From the NCBI GenBank assembly GCA_945871945.1, contig CAMBXY010000015.1, positions 1 through 16,848 of the forward strand: a DNA stretch of 16,848 bases, in the 5' to 3' direction. The stretch is from Bordetella parapertussis. Its GTDB lineage: Bacteria; Pseudomonadota; Gammaproteobacteria; Burkholderiales; Burkholderiaceae_C. A program made the translations under genes and the position numbers. Below the pieces are notes generated by a model. That model was not told where the DNA came from, made no database searches, and worked only from the letters and a program-made list of their open reading frames with translations. Shown piece after piece: positions 8,950 to 16,147 of this stretch (position 1 is the stretch's first letter; the number at the start of each line of letters is the position of its first letter).

Positions 8950-9019
8950 GGCATTTCCTTGAATGATCAAATGTGGGCAGATTCTGTCATAGCAGTCCGC
9001 ATAGAGATAATCAGCGGCT

Positions 9020-10540
9020 ATGAATTCATTCTTTTCCACTGTCGGTGTTTGTGGCACCGGCGCCATGGGGCAAGGCATTGCGCAATTGGCCGCCCAAGCC
9101 GGCAGCCAAGTCATGCTGTTTGACGCTTCTTTTGAGCGGGCCGTGCAGGCCAAGATCGCTATTGAAAGCCAATGGCAAAAAATGCTTGCCAAAGACCGCA
9201 TCACCCCCAGCCAGTTGGCGCAATTTCTGTCGCACCTTCAAACGGCAAACACTTTGCAAGATTTGTCTTCATGCGATTTGGTGATTGAAGCGATTGTTGA
9301 AAACGCTGATGCCAAACGGGCATTGTTTGCTGAGCTGTGTGAACACCTGAGCACCCAAGCTGTTATCGCAAGCAACACTTCGTCACTGTCCATCACGGCA
9401 ATGGCTGCCGGCATGCCTTATCCCGAACGTTTTGCAGGCTTGCATTTTTTCAATCCTGTCGTTCTGATGAAGGTGGTGGAGGTGGTGCCTGGGCTGGCAA
9501 CATCGCCAGCTGCATGTGAGCAACTCAAGTCGTATGTGCAAACCATGGGCCACCAAGCTGTTCTGGCACAAGATACACCGGGCTTTATCGTCAACCATGC
9601 TGGGCGCGGATATGGCACGGAAGCCTTGCGCATCGTCGGTGAAGGTGTGACTGACTTCGCGACCATAGACCGCATTTTGCGCGACCAAGTGGGTTTCAAG
9701 CTCGGGCCTTTCGAATTGATGGACCTCACCGCTTTGGATGTGTCCCATCCGGTGATGGAATCCATTTACCACCAGTATTTTGAAGAACCGCGTTACCGCC
9801 CCAGCGTCATCACCGCCCAGCGATTGGCGGGGGGCTGGCTGGGCCGAAAAACTGGCCAAGGTTTTTATACCTATGCAGATGGCAAAGCCCAGATCCCTGC
9901 GGAAAATCCTTTGCCTAAAGTTGAGCAGTTGCCTCCTGTGTGGGTGTCTGCACGTGCAGCCAGACGCGCTGAATTGCTTCAATTGCTCCAATCCCTTGGC
10001 GCTCGCATTGAAACCGGTGCCGCACCTTCCAACCAAGCCCTTTGTTGGGTGGCGCCATTGGGCTTTGATGTCACCACCAGCGCCATCGTTGAGCGCTTAG
10101 ACCCCGCTCGTACGCTGGGCATTGACATGCTCATGCCAGACGCAAGCACCCGCAGACGTGTGCTTGCCACCAACCCTGCCACGCGCAGTAATATGCGCGA
10201 CGCCGCATGCGCCTTGATGGGCAGCGACGGCAAAGCGGTAAGCGTCATCCAAGACAGCGGCGGCTTTGTCACCCAGCGGGTGGTGGCTTGCATCGTGAAT
10301 ATCGCCAGCGATATGTGTCAGCAAGGTATTTGCAGCCCGTCAGATTTAGATACCGCCGTGACCCTTGGCCTGGGCTACCCACAAGGCCCCTTGGATTTAG
10401 GCGACACATTGGGCGCCGACAATTTGTTGGAAGTTCTCTTTAACCTGCAGACGGTTTATGGCGACCCGCGTTACCGCCCCAGCCCGTGGCTTCGCAGGCG
10501 TGGCGCCTTGGGTTTAAGCTTGAGCCATATTTCGATTTAA
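9020..10540 (+). CDS. 3-hydroxyacyl-CoA dehydrogenase, two C-terminal domains (PaaH/FadB-like)
   Basis: Oxidises 3-hydroxyacyl-CoA to 3-ketoacyl-CoA with NAD. The 506-residue protein is the long form found in phenylacetate and related pathways. The Rossmann domain has GVCGTGAMGQG (9-19) and Asp35 for NAD ribose binding. His142 in LHFFNP and Glu154 form the catalytic pair, with Ser122 and Asn145 also conserved. The first 3HCDH C-terminal domain ends with GRKTGQGFYTY. After a spacer (about 310-375), a second C-terminal domain starts near DSGGFVTQR and ends with DPRYRPSPWL, without a second intact NAD site. It is the first gene of a co-directional acyl-CoA cluster; the next gene starts 3 bases after its stop. 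The ribosome site before ATG 9020 is weak. Exact substrate chain or ring type is unknown. Confidence 0.93.
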   Translation: MNSFFSTVGVCGTGAMGQGIAQLAAQAGSQVMLFDASFERAVQAKIAIESQWQKMLAKDRITPSQLAQFLSHLQTANTLQDLSSCDLVIEAIVENADAKRALFAELCEHLSTQAVIASNTSSLSITAMAAGMPYPERFAGLHFFNPVVLMKVVEVVPGLATSPAACEQLKSYVQTMGHQAVLAQDTPGFIVNHAGRGYGTEALRIVGEGVTDFATIDRILRDQVGFKLGPFELMDLTALDVSHPVMESIYHQYFEEPRYRPSVITAQRLAGGWLGRKTGQGFYTYADGKAQIPAENPLPKVEQLPPVWVSARAARRAELLQLLQSLGARIETGAAPSNQALCWVAPLGFDVTTSAIVERLDPARTLGIDMLMPDASTRRRVLATNPATRSNMRDAACALMGSDGKAVSVIQDSGGFVTQRVVACIVNIASDMCQQGICSPSDLDTAVTLGLGYPQGPLDLGDTLGADNLLEVLFNLQTVYGDPRYRPSPWLRRRGALGLSLSHISI

Positions 10541-10543
10541 ACC

Positions 10544-11326
10544 ATGACAGCCCAACTTAAAAGTCACAGCCAAGGTCAAACCTTAATTTTGACCATCTCC
10601 AACCCCGAGCACCGCAATGCGCTGGACCCCGCCATGTACAGCGCGGGTGTGGAAGCTTTGAACGTGGCTGAAACCAATCCCGATGTCAAAACTGTCATCC
10701 TCACCGGTGAAGGGGCGCATTTTTGCGCGGGTGGCAACTTGAACCGCATTTTGGCCAACCGAGCGGCTGCGCCAGAGCAGCAAGCCGAAGGCATAGAGGC
10801 TTTGCACAGCTGGGTCGAAGCCATTCGCACCTTCCCCAAACCGGTCATTGCGGCGGTCGAAGGTGCGGCCGCAGGCGCAGGCTTTTCTTTGGTGCTTGCA
10901 TGTGACATGGTGGTGGCAGCAGCCGACAGTGTTTTTGTCATGGCTTACAGCTCGGTGGGTTTGTCACCTGACGGCGGCGGCAGCTGGTTTCTGGCTCGCG
11001 CCATGCCCAAAGCTTTGCTCAATCAGTTCATGCTTTTGGGGGAACGCATACCCGCGCAACGTTTGCTGGACGCTGGCTTAGTTAACCAATTGGCACCCAA
11101 AGGAGAAGTGTTGAGCCAAGCTTTGCTGCTGGCACAAAGGCTTAACGAGCGTGCGCCGAATGCCTTGGCCAGTATCAAAGAATTGACCGAATCCGCTTAC
11201 ACCCATGATTTGTTTACACATTTGAAGGCTGAGAAACAGCAGTTCTTGAAAAATCTCAACCACGCCAATGCACAAATAGGCGTGGAAGCTTTTTTAAATA
11301 AACAAACTCCTCACTACAAACCCTGA
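10544..11326 (+). CDS. Enoyl-CoA hydratase/isomerase family protein (PaaG-like active site)
   Basis: A crotonase-fold enzyme of 260 residues acting on an acyl-CoA. The oxyanion-hole segments are present: FCAGGNL (60-66) and EGAAAGAG (106-113). The two glutamates of classical hydratases are missing: by alignment to rat mitochondrial enoyl-CoA hydratase from memory, Glu144 becomes Tyr and Glu164 becomes Gln. Instead Asp143 in LSPDGGGSW occupies the place of the acidic residue in PaaG-type isomerases (LIPDCGGTW in E. coli). This argues for a double-bond isomerase or related role rather than simple hydration. It starts 3 bases after the dehydrogenase gene, so the two are cotranscribed and probably act in sequence. 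The family is certain; the reaction is inferred. Confidence 0.9.
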   Translation: MTAQLKSHSQGQTLILTISNPEHRNALDPAMYSAGVEALNVAETNPDVKTVILTGEGAHFCAGGNLNRILANRAAAPEQQAEGIEALHSWVEAIRTFPKPVIAAVEGAAAGAGFSLVLACDMVVAAADSVFVMAYSSVGLSPDGGGSWFLARAMPKALLNQFMLLGERIPAQRLLDAGLVNQLAPKGEVLSQALLLAQRLNERAPNALASIKELTESAYTHDLFTHLKAEKQQFLKNLNHANAQIGVEAFLNKQTPHYKP

Positions 11327-11349
11327 TTTTGTCGCCGAAAAGACAGCCC

Positions 11350-12066
11350 ATGGAAGACCCCATCCTTAACATCGAAGAACGTGAAGCCATCAACGCAGGT
11401 CGATGGTTTTCCTCTCTTTCTCCTTCACTGCGACACGACATACTGCGATGCGCCTATATCAAAAGACTCAAGGACGGCGATTTGATTGCTGCCCGAGGCG
11501 ACACACCCGACGAGTGGATGGCCTGCGCCAAAGGCGCGGTTCGGGTCAGCAGCACCTCGCTGTCAGGCAAACAAATCACCCTCACCTATGTCGAGCCAGG
11601 CATTTGGTTTGGCGATGTGGCCATCTTGGACGCAGACACGCGCACACACGATGTCTACGCGCACGGCGAGACCAGTATTTTGTGCGTGGCCAAAGCCGAT
11701 TTTCAGAAAATTTTGTCAAACCATGTCGAGTTCTACGAAGCCATGTTGCGCTTGCAAGCCAGGCGCATACGCCTGCTCTTTGGCTTGGTGGAAGATCTCA
11801 ACACCTTGCCCCTGCGCGCTCGACTCGCCAAACAACTGCTGCACTTGGCTCGCAGCTACGGCGTACCTTCGCTGAACCACGGCAGCGAAACCCGTATCGG
11901 TTTGCATTTGGCGCAAGAAGAGTTGGCGCAGTTATTGGGGGCATCGCGACAAAGAGTGAACCAAGAATTAAAGTCCATGGAGCGAGAGGAAATTTTGCGT
12001 ATAGAACCCGGTGGCTTGGTGGTTCGCGACCGCGAGGCCTTGTTGCGCATCAGCGCAGCGGAGTAA
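11350..12066 (+). CDS. Crp/Fnr-type transcriptional regulator
   Basis: A 238-residue DNA-binding regulator. The N-terminal cyclic-nucleotide-binding-type beta-barrel (about 20-135) includes EPGIWFGDVAILDADTRTHD (82-101); Arg98-Thr99 sit where CRP has the phosphate-binding Arg-Ser, so an effector nucleotide is possible but not shown. A long dimerisation helix (about 126-150) leads to a C-terminal winged helix with LAQEELAQLLGASRQRVNQE (187-206). The N-terminal FNR iron-sulphur cysteines are absent. ATG 11350 is preferred; an in-frame TTG at 11329 would add 7 residues, and neither has a convincing ribosome site. It lies inside the acyl-CoA cluster, 23 bases after the crotonase gene and 4 before the kinase gene, so it probably controls this cluster. 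Confidence 0.9.
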   Translation: MEDPILNIEEREAINAGRWFSSLSPSLRHDILRCAYIKRLKDGDLIAARGDTPDEWMACAKGAVRVSSTSLSGKQITLTYVEPGIWFGDVAILDADTRTHDVYAHGETSILCVAKADFQKILSNHVEFYEAMLRLQARRIRLLFGLVEDLNTLPLRARLAKQLLHLARSYGVPSLNHGSETRIGLHLAQEELAQLLGASRQRVNQELKSMEREEILRIEPGGLVVRDREALLRISAAE

Positions 12067-12070
12067 ACAC

Positions 12071-13159
12071 ATGAGCCATTTCGATAATTTTGTGGGTACC
12101 CGCGAGGTCAGCGACGCCCACCGTTTTGATACCCAAGCACTCACCCACTGGCTGCAAGACCATATGCCCGGCTTTGAAGGCCCCCTTGAGGTCGAGATGT
12201 TCAAAGGCGGCCAGTCCAACCCCACTTACAAACTCAACACCCCCAGCAAAAGCTATGTCATGCGGGCCAAACCTGGGCCTGTTGCCAAACTGCTGCCTTC
12301 GGCGCATGCCATTGAGCGTGAGTATGCGGTGATGAAGGGCTTGCAATCTACCGCCGTACCGGTGGCGCAAATGCATGTGCTGTGCGAAGACGAATCAGTG
12401 ATGGGTCGCGCTTTTTATGTCATGGAATTTGTCCAAGGTCGGGTGCTGTGGGACCAGTCCCTGCCAGGCATGACGCCGACTCAGCGCCGCGACATTTACT
12501 TGGAAATGAACCGCGTCATCGCCGCCTTGCATGCGGTAGACCCGGTTGCCCAAGGCTTGGGCAGTTTTGGCAAGCCAGGGAATTATTTTGACCGGCAAAT
12601 CGGTCGTTGGAGCAAACAGTATGTGGCTTCAGCAACCCAGCCGATTGCCGAGATGGACAAACTCATGGAGTGGCTCCCCGCCCATATGCCCGCCAGCGCT
12701 CGCGCCGACATCACTTGCATTGTGCATGGGGACTTTCGTTTGGATAACCTGATTTTTCATCCCACCGAGCCCAAGGTCTTGGCTGTCCTCGACTGGGAAC
12801 TCTCAACCCTTGGCCACCCCTTGGCAGACTTCAGTTACCACTGCATGTCTTGGCATATTCCACCGGGCAGCTTTCGCGGCATAGGGGGCTTAGACCACGC
12901 CGCTTTGGGCATACCGCTGGAAGATGAATACATAGCTTTGTATTGCCAACGCAGCGGTCTCACCAGCTTGGAAGCCTTGAAACCCGACTGGAATTTCTAT
13001 TTGGCCTACAACATGTTTCGCATTGCAGCGATTTTGCAAGGTATTGCTAAGCGGGTAGAAGACGGCACTGCCTCAAGCGCTCAAGCCAAAGCTTCGGGTG
13101 CGGGTGCACGCCCCATGGCCGAGCTGGCTTGGTTGTTTGCCCAACGCAGCACAGCCTGA
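12071..13159 (+). CDS. APH-family phosphotransferase (ACAD10/11- and LvaA-like acyl-CoA kinase candidate)
   Basis: A 362-residue protein with the aminoglycoside phosphotransferase kinase fold. FKGGQSNPTY (44-53) is the nucleotide-binding loop, Arg65/Lys67 and Glu82 are candidate ATP-contacting residues, IVHGDFRLDNLIFH (217-230) is the catalytic loop with His219, Asp221 and Asn226, and VLDWELSTLGHP (239-250) holds metal-binding Asp241. The catalytic set is complete, so it should be an active kinase. Known relatives near acyl-CoA dehydrogenases include the kinase domain of mammalian ACAD10/ACAD11 and LvaA of Pseudomonas putida, which phosphorylate 4-hydroxyacyl-CoA. Antibiotic resistance is an unlikely role. 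It starts at ATG 12071 with GGAG 7 bases upstream, 4 bases after the regulator stop and 34 before the dehydrogenase gene. Confidence 0.88.
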   Translation: MSHFDNFVGTREVSDAHRFDTQALTHWLQDHMPGFEGPLEVEMFKGGQSNPTYKLNTPSKSYVMRAKPGPVAKLLPSAHAIEREYAVMKGLQSTAVPVAQMHVLCEDESVMGRAFYVMEFVQGRVLWDQSLPGMTPTQRRDIYLEMNRVIAALHAVDPVAQGLGSFGKPGNYFDRQIGRWSKQYVASATQPIAEMDKLMEWLPAHMPASARADITCIVHGDFRLDNLIFHPTEPKVLAVLDWELSTLGHPLADFSYHCMSWHIPPGSFRGIGGLDHAALGIPLEDEYIALYCQRSGLTSLEALKPDWNFYLAYNMFRIAAILQGIAKRVEDGTASSAQAKASGAGARPMAELAWLFAQRSTA

Positions 13160-13193
13160 ATTTTTTTAAACCATTACATCAACGGAGACCCTT

Positions 13194-14456
13194 ATGAATT
13201 TCGATTACACCGACAAGGTTAAAAATATGCAAGCGCGCTTGCTGACCTTCATGGACGAGCACATTTACCCCAATGAAACCCGCTTTTTTGCTGAGATTGC
13301 GGCCAACCGTGCGGCCGGCAATGCGTGGATTCCCACCAAGATTGTGGAAGAACTCAAACCCTTGGCTCGCAAAGCCGGTTTGTGGAACCTGTTTTTGCCC
13401 CATTCCAAGCGTGCGCCCGAGGGTTTGAGCAACTTGGAATACGCGCCCATGTGCGAAATCATGGGCCGTGTGCCATTTGCCGCTGAGGTGTTTAACTGCT
13501 CTGCGCCCGACACCGGCAACATGGAAACCTTTGAGCGTTATGCCAGCGAAACCCTCAAAGACCAATGGCTAGAGCCCTTGCTGCGCGGCGACATCCGCTC
13601 GGCTTTTTTAATGACCGAACCCGATGTGGCTTCTTCGGACGCCACGAACATCGAGTGCAGTATTCGCCGAGATGGCGACCACTATGTGATCAATGGCCGC
13701 AAATGGTGGTCGTCAGGTGCGGGTGACCCCCGTTGTGCGGTCTATATCGTGATGGGCAAAACCGATCCCGATGCACCCCGCCATTCCCAGCAAAGCATGA
13801 TCGTGGTGCCAGCCAATTCAGCCGGTGTTGAAATTTTGCGCCCCTTGACCGTCTTCGGTTACGACGACGCGCCCCATGGGCACATGGAAGTGTTGCTGAA
13901 AAATGTTCGCGTGCCCGTGGGTAATTTGCTGTTGGGTGAAGGTCGAGGTTTTGAAATCGCGCAAGGCCGCTTAGGCCCTGGACGTATTCACCACTGCATG
14001 CGCACCATTGGCTGTGCAGAACGTGCACTGGAGTTGATGTGCAAACGCCTCAACAGTCGTACCGCTTTTGGCAAACTCATCTCTACACAAGGCGTGTGGC
14101 ATGAGCGCATTGCTGAGTCTCGCATCATGATTGAGCAGGCGCGTTTGTTGACCTTGAAGGCCGCGTACATGATGGACACCGTGGGCAACAAAATCGCTAA
14201 AAGCGAAATTGCCATGATCAAGGTGATTGCCCCCGTGATGGCCACCCAAATCATTGATTGGGCGATACAAGCCCATGGCGGTGGCGGCGTCAGCGACGAC
14301 TTCCCCTTGGCCTATGCCTATGCCAACCAACGCACATTGCGTTTGGCCGATGGTCCCGATGAGGTGCACCGCAACTCGATTGCCAAGCTTGAATTGGCCA
14401 AACACATTGCCACTGCTGCGCAAGAAATAGACATGCCCGTCACCCGCGGTTCTTAA
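13194..14456 (+). CDS. Acyl-CoA dehydrogenase (ACAD10/11-like)
   Basis: An FAD-dependent acyl-CoA dehydrogenase of 420 residues. [11 protein letters not shown] (140-150) is the conserved flavin/substrate-binding segment, [15 protein letters not shown] (166-180) follows, Arg290 in SRTAFGK contacts FAD of the partner subunit, and QAHGGGGVS (359-367) is the FAD-binding loop. The C-terminal signature [17 protein letters not shown] (385-401), with Glu390, is the form I associate with ACAD10/ACAD11-type proteins. It lies 34 bases after the kinase gene, with a good GGAGACC ribosome site before ATG 13194. In mammals the two activities are fused on one chain; here they are separate. Whether it removes hydrogen from a plain acyl-CoA or processes a phosphorylated 4-hydroxyacyl-CoA cannot be decided from sequence. 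Confidence 0.93.
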   Translation: MNFDYTDKVKNMQARLLTFMDEHIYPNETRFFAEIAANRAAGNAWIPTKIVEELKPLARKAGLWNLFLPHSKRAPEGLSNLEYAPMCEIMGRVPFAAEVFNCSAPDTGNMETFERYASETLKDQWLEPLLRGDIRSAFLMTEPDVASSDATNIECSIRRDGDHYVINGRKWWSSGAGDPRCAVYIVMGKTDPDAPRHSQQSMIVVPANSAGVEILRPLTVFGYDDAPHGHMEVLLKNVRVPVGNLLLGEGRGFEIAQGRLGPGRIHHCMRTIGCAERALELMCKRLNSRTAFGKLISTQGVWHERIAESRIMIEQARLLTLKAAYMMDTVGNKIAKSEIAMIKVIAPVMATQIIDWAIQAHGGGGVSDDFPLAYAYANQRTLRLADGPDEVHRNSIAKLELAKHIATAAQEIDMPVTRGS

Positions 14457-14477
14457 TTTTCAACCAGGCAAAGCCCC

Positions 14478-15185
14478 ATGATCGATGTCTACACTTGGCC
14501 TACCCCGAATGGGCACAAAGTTCATGTCATGCTCGAGGAGTGTGGTTTTGCGCTGGGGCGGGACTGGCTGGCTCACCCGGTTCACATTGGGCAAGGCGAG
14601 CAATTCACGCCTGAGTTTTTAACCATCAGCCCCAACAACAAAATCCCCGCCTTGGTCGACCCCAAGGGGCCAGATGGCAAACCCATCAGCCTGTTCGAGT
14701 CGGGAGCCATTTTGATTTACTTGGCCGCCAAAACAGGCAAATTCATGCCGTCCAGCGATCGCGGCAAATACGAGGTTTTGCAGTGGTTGATGTTTCAAAT
14801 GGGCGGGGTCGGCCCCATGTTGGGCCAAGCGCATCACTTTCGCATTTATGCGCCTGAAAAGGTCCCCTACGGCGTAGAGCGCTACACCAATGAAGCCAGG
14901 CGTCTTTACGGCGTGATGGACAGGCAGTTGGCGCAGCACCCTTTCATCGCTGGTAAAACCTACAGCATTGCAGACATCGCCATTTTTCCTTGGCTTCGCA
15001 GTTGGGCCAACCAAGGCATAGATTGGGCTGACTACCCGCGGCTCAAAGAATGGTTCGACACCGTGGGCGCACGTCCTGCGGTGAAGCGCGGTTGCGCCGT
15101 GTTGGCTGATTTACGCAAACCGCTGCAAGACGACAAAAAAGCCATGGAAACTTTGTTTGGCAAAACCCAGTACGAGAAGCGCTAA
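14478..15185 (+). CDS. yfcG: YfcG-like glutathione transferase / disulfide-bond reductase
   Basis: A 235-residue cytosolic protein resembling E. coli YfcG and YghU (Nu-class GST), which use glutathione to reduce disulfides. The N-terminus MIDVYTWPTPNGHKV carries Thr9 and Asn11, the residues that contact bound glutathione in YfcG in place of a catalytic Cys or Ser. SPNNKIPALVDP (51-62) holds the cis-proline, SLFESGAILIYLA (71-83) the Glu-Ser glutathione motif, and LQWLMFQMGGVGPMLGQAHHF is typical of the family's helical domain. It begins 21 bases after the dehydrogenase stop and ends the co-directional cluster, though the weak ribosome site and different function leave open whether it belongs to the same pathway. 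Confidence 0.9.
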   Translation: MIDVYTWPTPNGHKVHVMLEECGFALGRDWLAHPVHIGQGEQFTPEFLTISPNNKIPALVDPKGPDGKPISLFESGAILIYLAAKTGKFMPSSDRGKYEVLQWLMFQMGGVGPMLGQAHHFRIYAPEKVPYGVERYTNEARRLYGVMDRQLAQHPFIAGKTYSIADIAIFPWLRSWANQGIDWADYPRLKEWFDTVGARPAVKRGCAVLADLRKPLQDDKKAMETLFGKTQYEKR

Positions 15186-15197
15186 AACACAGCGCTT
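15177..15197. terminator. Small hairpin between convergent genes, possible weak terminator
   Basis: AAGCGCT (15177-15183) and AGCGCTT (15191-15197) form a perfect 7-base stem with a 7-base loop, spanning the GST stop codon and the end of the lipoprotein gene on the other strand. Only a broken T-rich stretch (TTTGATTTTT) follows on the plus strand, so it is at best a weak intrinsic terminator. Nothing T-rich follows on the minus strand. Confidence 0.3.
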
Positions 15198-16071
15198 AAA
15201 GTTTGATTTTTAAGATGGTGTTGGCGTTGATGCCGCTGGTGCAGGTTCCATTGCTGGCGTACAAATACGAGCCGCTGATGGCCAGTCCTGCCAAGCCGCA
15301 AAAACCTGTGTTGGCGGTTTTCCATGTTCCACTTGAGCCATCTATAAAAACTTCGGCCAGGCTGGCGTCAGACATTTTTTTGCGGCTGATGAAGCCCCCG
15401 TCGCCATTCACATTGCCTTTGTTGGCAATATAGACGTAGGTGCCGTCAAACACCATCGCATTGGGAAGCGCAAAGTTTCCCCAAGCCATGGTTTCGTTGG
15501 TGGCACCTGAAATTTTGACGACCGAACTGGGGTTGAGCACGGTGACAAACACCTCATTGCCAAATACACCTATGCTTTGAATAAAGCCCTGCGTGACAGT
15601 TCTGGCGACGGGGTCTAAGCTGAAATTATTTGCGATGTCGTAGGTCGCGATTTGATTAGGCGCGTTATCAGCGACATACAGCTTGCCATTAGCGAAACCT
15701 ATTCCGTAATAATTTTCTTTAATGACAATACGGGTTTGATTTTTGAAAATCCCCGCAAAAGCATTGTTGGTTCCGGTGAAAAACAAATCGTTTGCGTAAA
15801 CCGCCATGCCAAAAGGCAAAAACCCCGCAGAGGAAAAATAATCGGTTCCCGTCGACACATTTTTGATGCTGTTGGTTCCCGTATTGGCAACATATAAATT
15901 GCCATCTTTAAAAACCAGATGTTTGGGCTCGCTCAAACCAGCGGCATACAAGGCGACGGTTTTGGATGTCACGCCATCGTCACCAGATGCACCTCCACCT
16001 CCACCGCCGCCGCAAGCCGATAGCACTGCCCATAGGTAAAGGTTTAAAAAATAAGAAAAACGAATGCACAT
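15196..16071 (-). CDS. Predicted lipoprotein with beta-propeller-like repeats, unknown function
   Basis: A 291-residue predicted lipoprotein. A short hydrophobic signal (about 5-19) ends in the lipobox LSAC, with Cys20 as the lipidated residue, followed by seven glycines, a flexible linker style common in Burkholderiales lipoproteins. The rest contains repeated units of the form PKHLVFKDGNLYVANTGTNS, PFGMAVYANDLFFTGT, YGIGFANGKLYVADNAPNQ, PNAMVFDGTYVYIANKG and LAGLAISGSYLYASNGT. Each has a hydrophobic strand and a LYVAN-like core, as in NHL or SMP-30-type propellers; I count five or six blades. No catalytic residues can be named. It is convergent with the GST gene and divergent from the next lipoprotein gene, and is probably anchored facing the periplasm or cell surface. 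No ribosome site is obvious before the ATG at 16071. Confidence 0.8.
   Translation of the reverse strand: MCIRFSYFLNLYLWAVLSACGGGGGGGASGDDGVTSKTVALYAAGLSEPKHLVFKDGNLYVANTGTNSIKNVSTGTDYFSSAGFLPFGMAVYANDLFFTGTNNAFAGIFKNQTRIVIKENYYGIGFANGKLYVADNAPNQIATYDIANNFSLDPVARTVTQGFIQSIGVFGNEVFVTVLNPSSVVKISGATNETMAWGNFALPNAMVFDGTYVYIANKGNVNGDGGFISRKKMSDASLAEVFIDGSSGTWKTANTGFCGLAGLAISGSYLYASNGTCTSGINANTILKIKL
15991..16011 (-). repeat. Seven-glycine codon run with alternating GGT/GGA units
   Basis: On the coding (minus) strand the run reads GGC GGC, then GGT GGA GGT GGA GGT, directly after the lipobox Cys codon. The 6-base GGTGGA periodicity makes length change by slippage possible without breaking the frame when changes come in threes. 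It encodes the linker that holds the folded domain away from the membrane. Confidence 0.6.
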
Positions 16072-16147
16072 ATTGGAAACAGTATCGGTCTACAGGGCTT
16101 TTCCTTAAGTTGATAATACCTCTCAACATCGAAACAACCCACAGATC

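Noticed and set aside
8959..8970. TTGAATGATCAA as an FNR-like operator before the dehydrogenase gene
   Set aside because: The half-sites TTGA and TCAA are 4 bases apart, not the 6 of an FNR site, and the centre is not symmetric; too weak to claim.
8950..9204. N-terminal extension of the GST reading frame on the minus strand
   Set aside because: It is antisense to the start of the dehydrogenase gene, and the GST fold begins at ATG 8949, which has its own AAGGAA ribosome site.
9383..10036. 217-residue open frame on the minus strand
   Set aside because: It is antisense to the conserved dehydrogenase, low in recognisable motifs and rich in His, Arg and Cys, as antisense shadows of such genes are.
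11403..12074. 223-residue open frame on the plus strand over the regulator gene
   Set aside because: It is an out-of-frame shadow of the Crp/Fnr-type gene, rich in Arg and His, with no recognisable domain.
12071..13159. Aminoglycoside resistance gene
   Set aside because: The fold matches the APH family, but the setting among acyl-CoA enzymes and the ACAD10/11-like partner point to metabolism.
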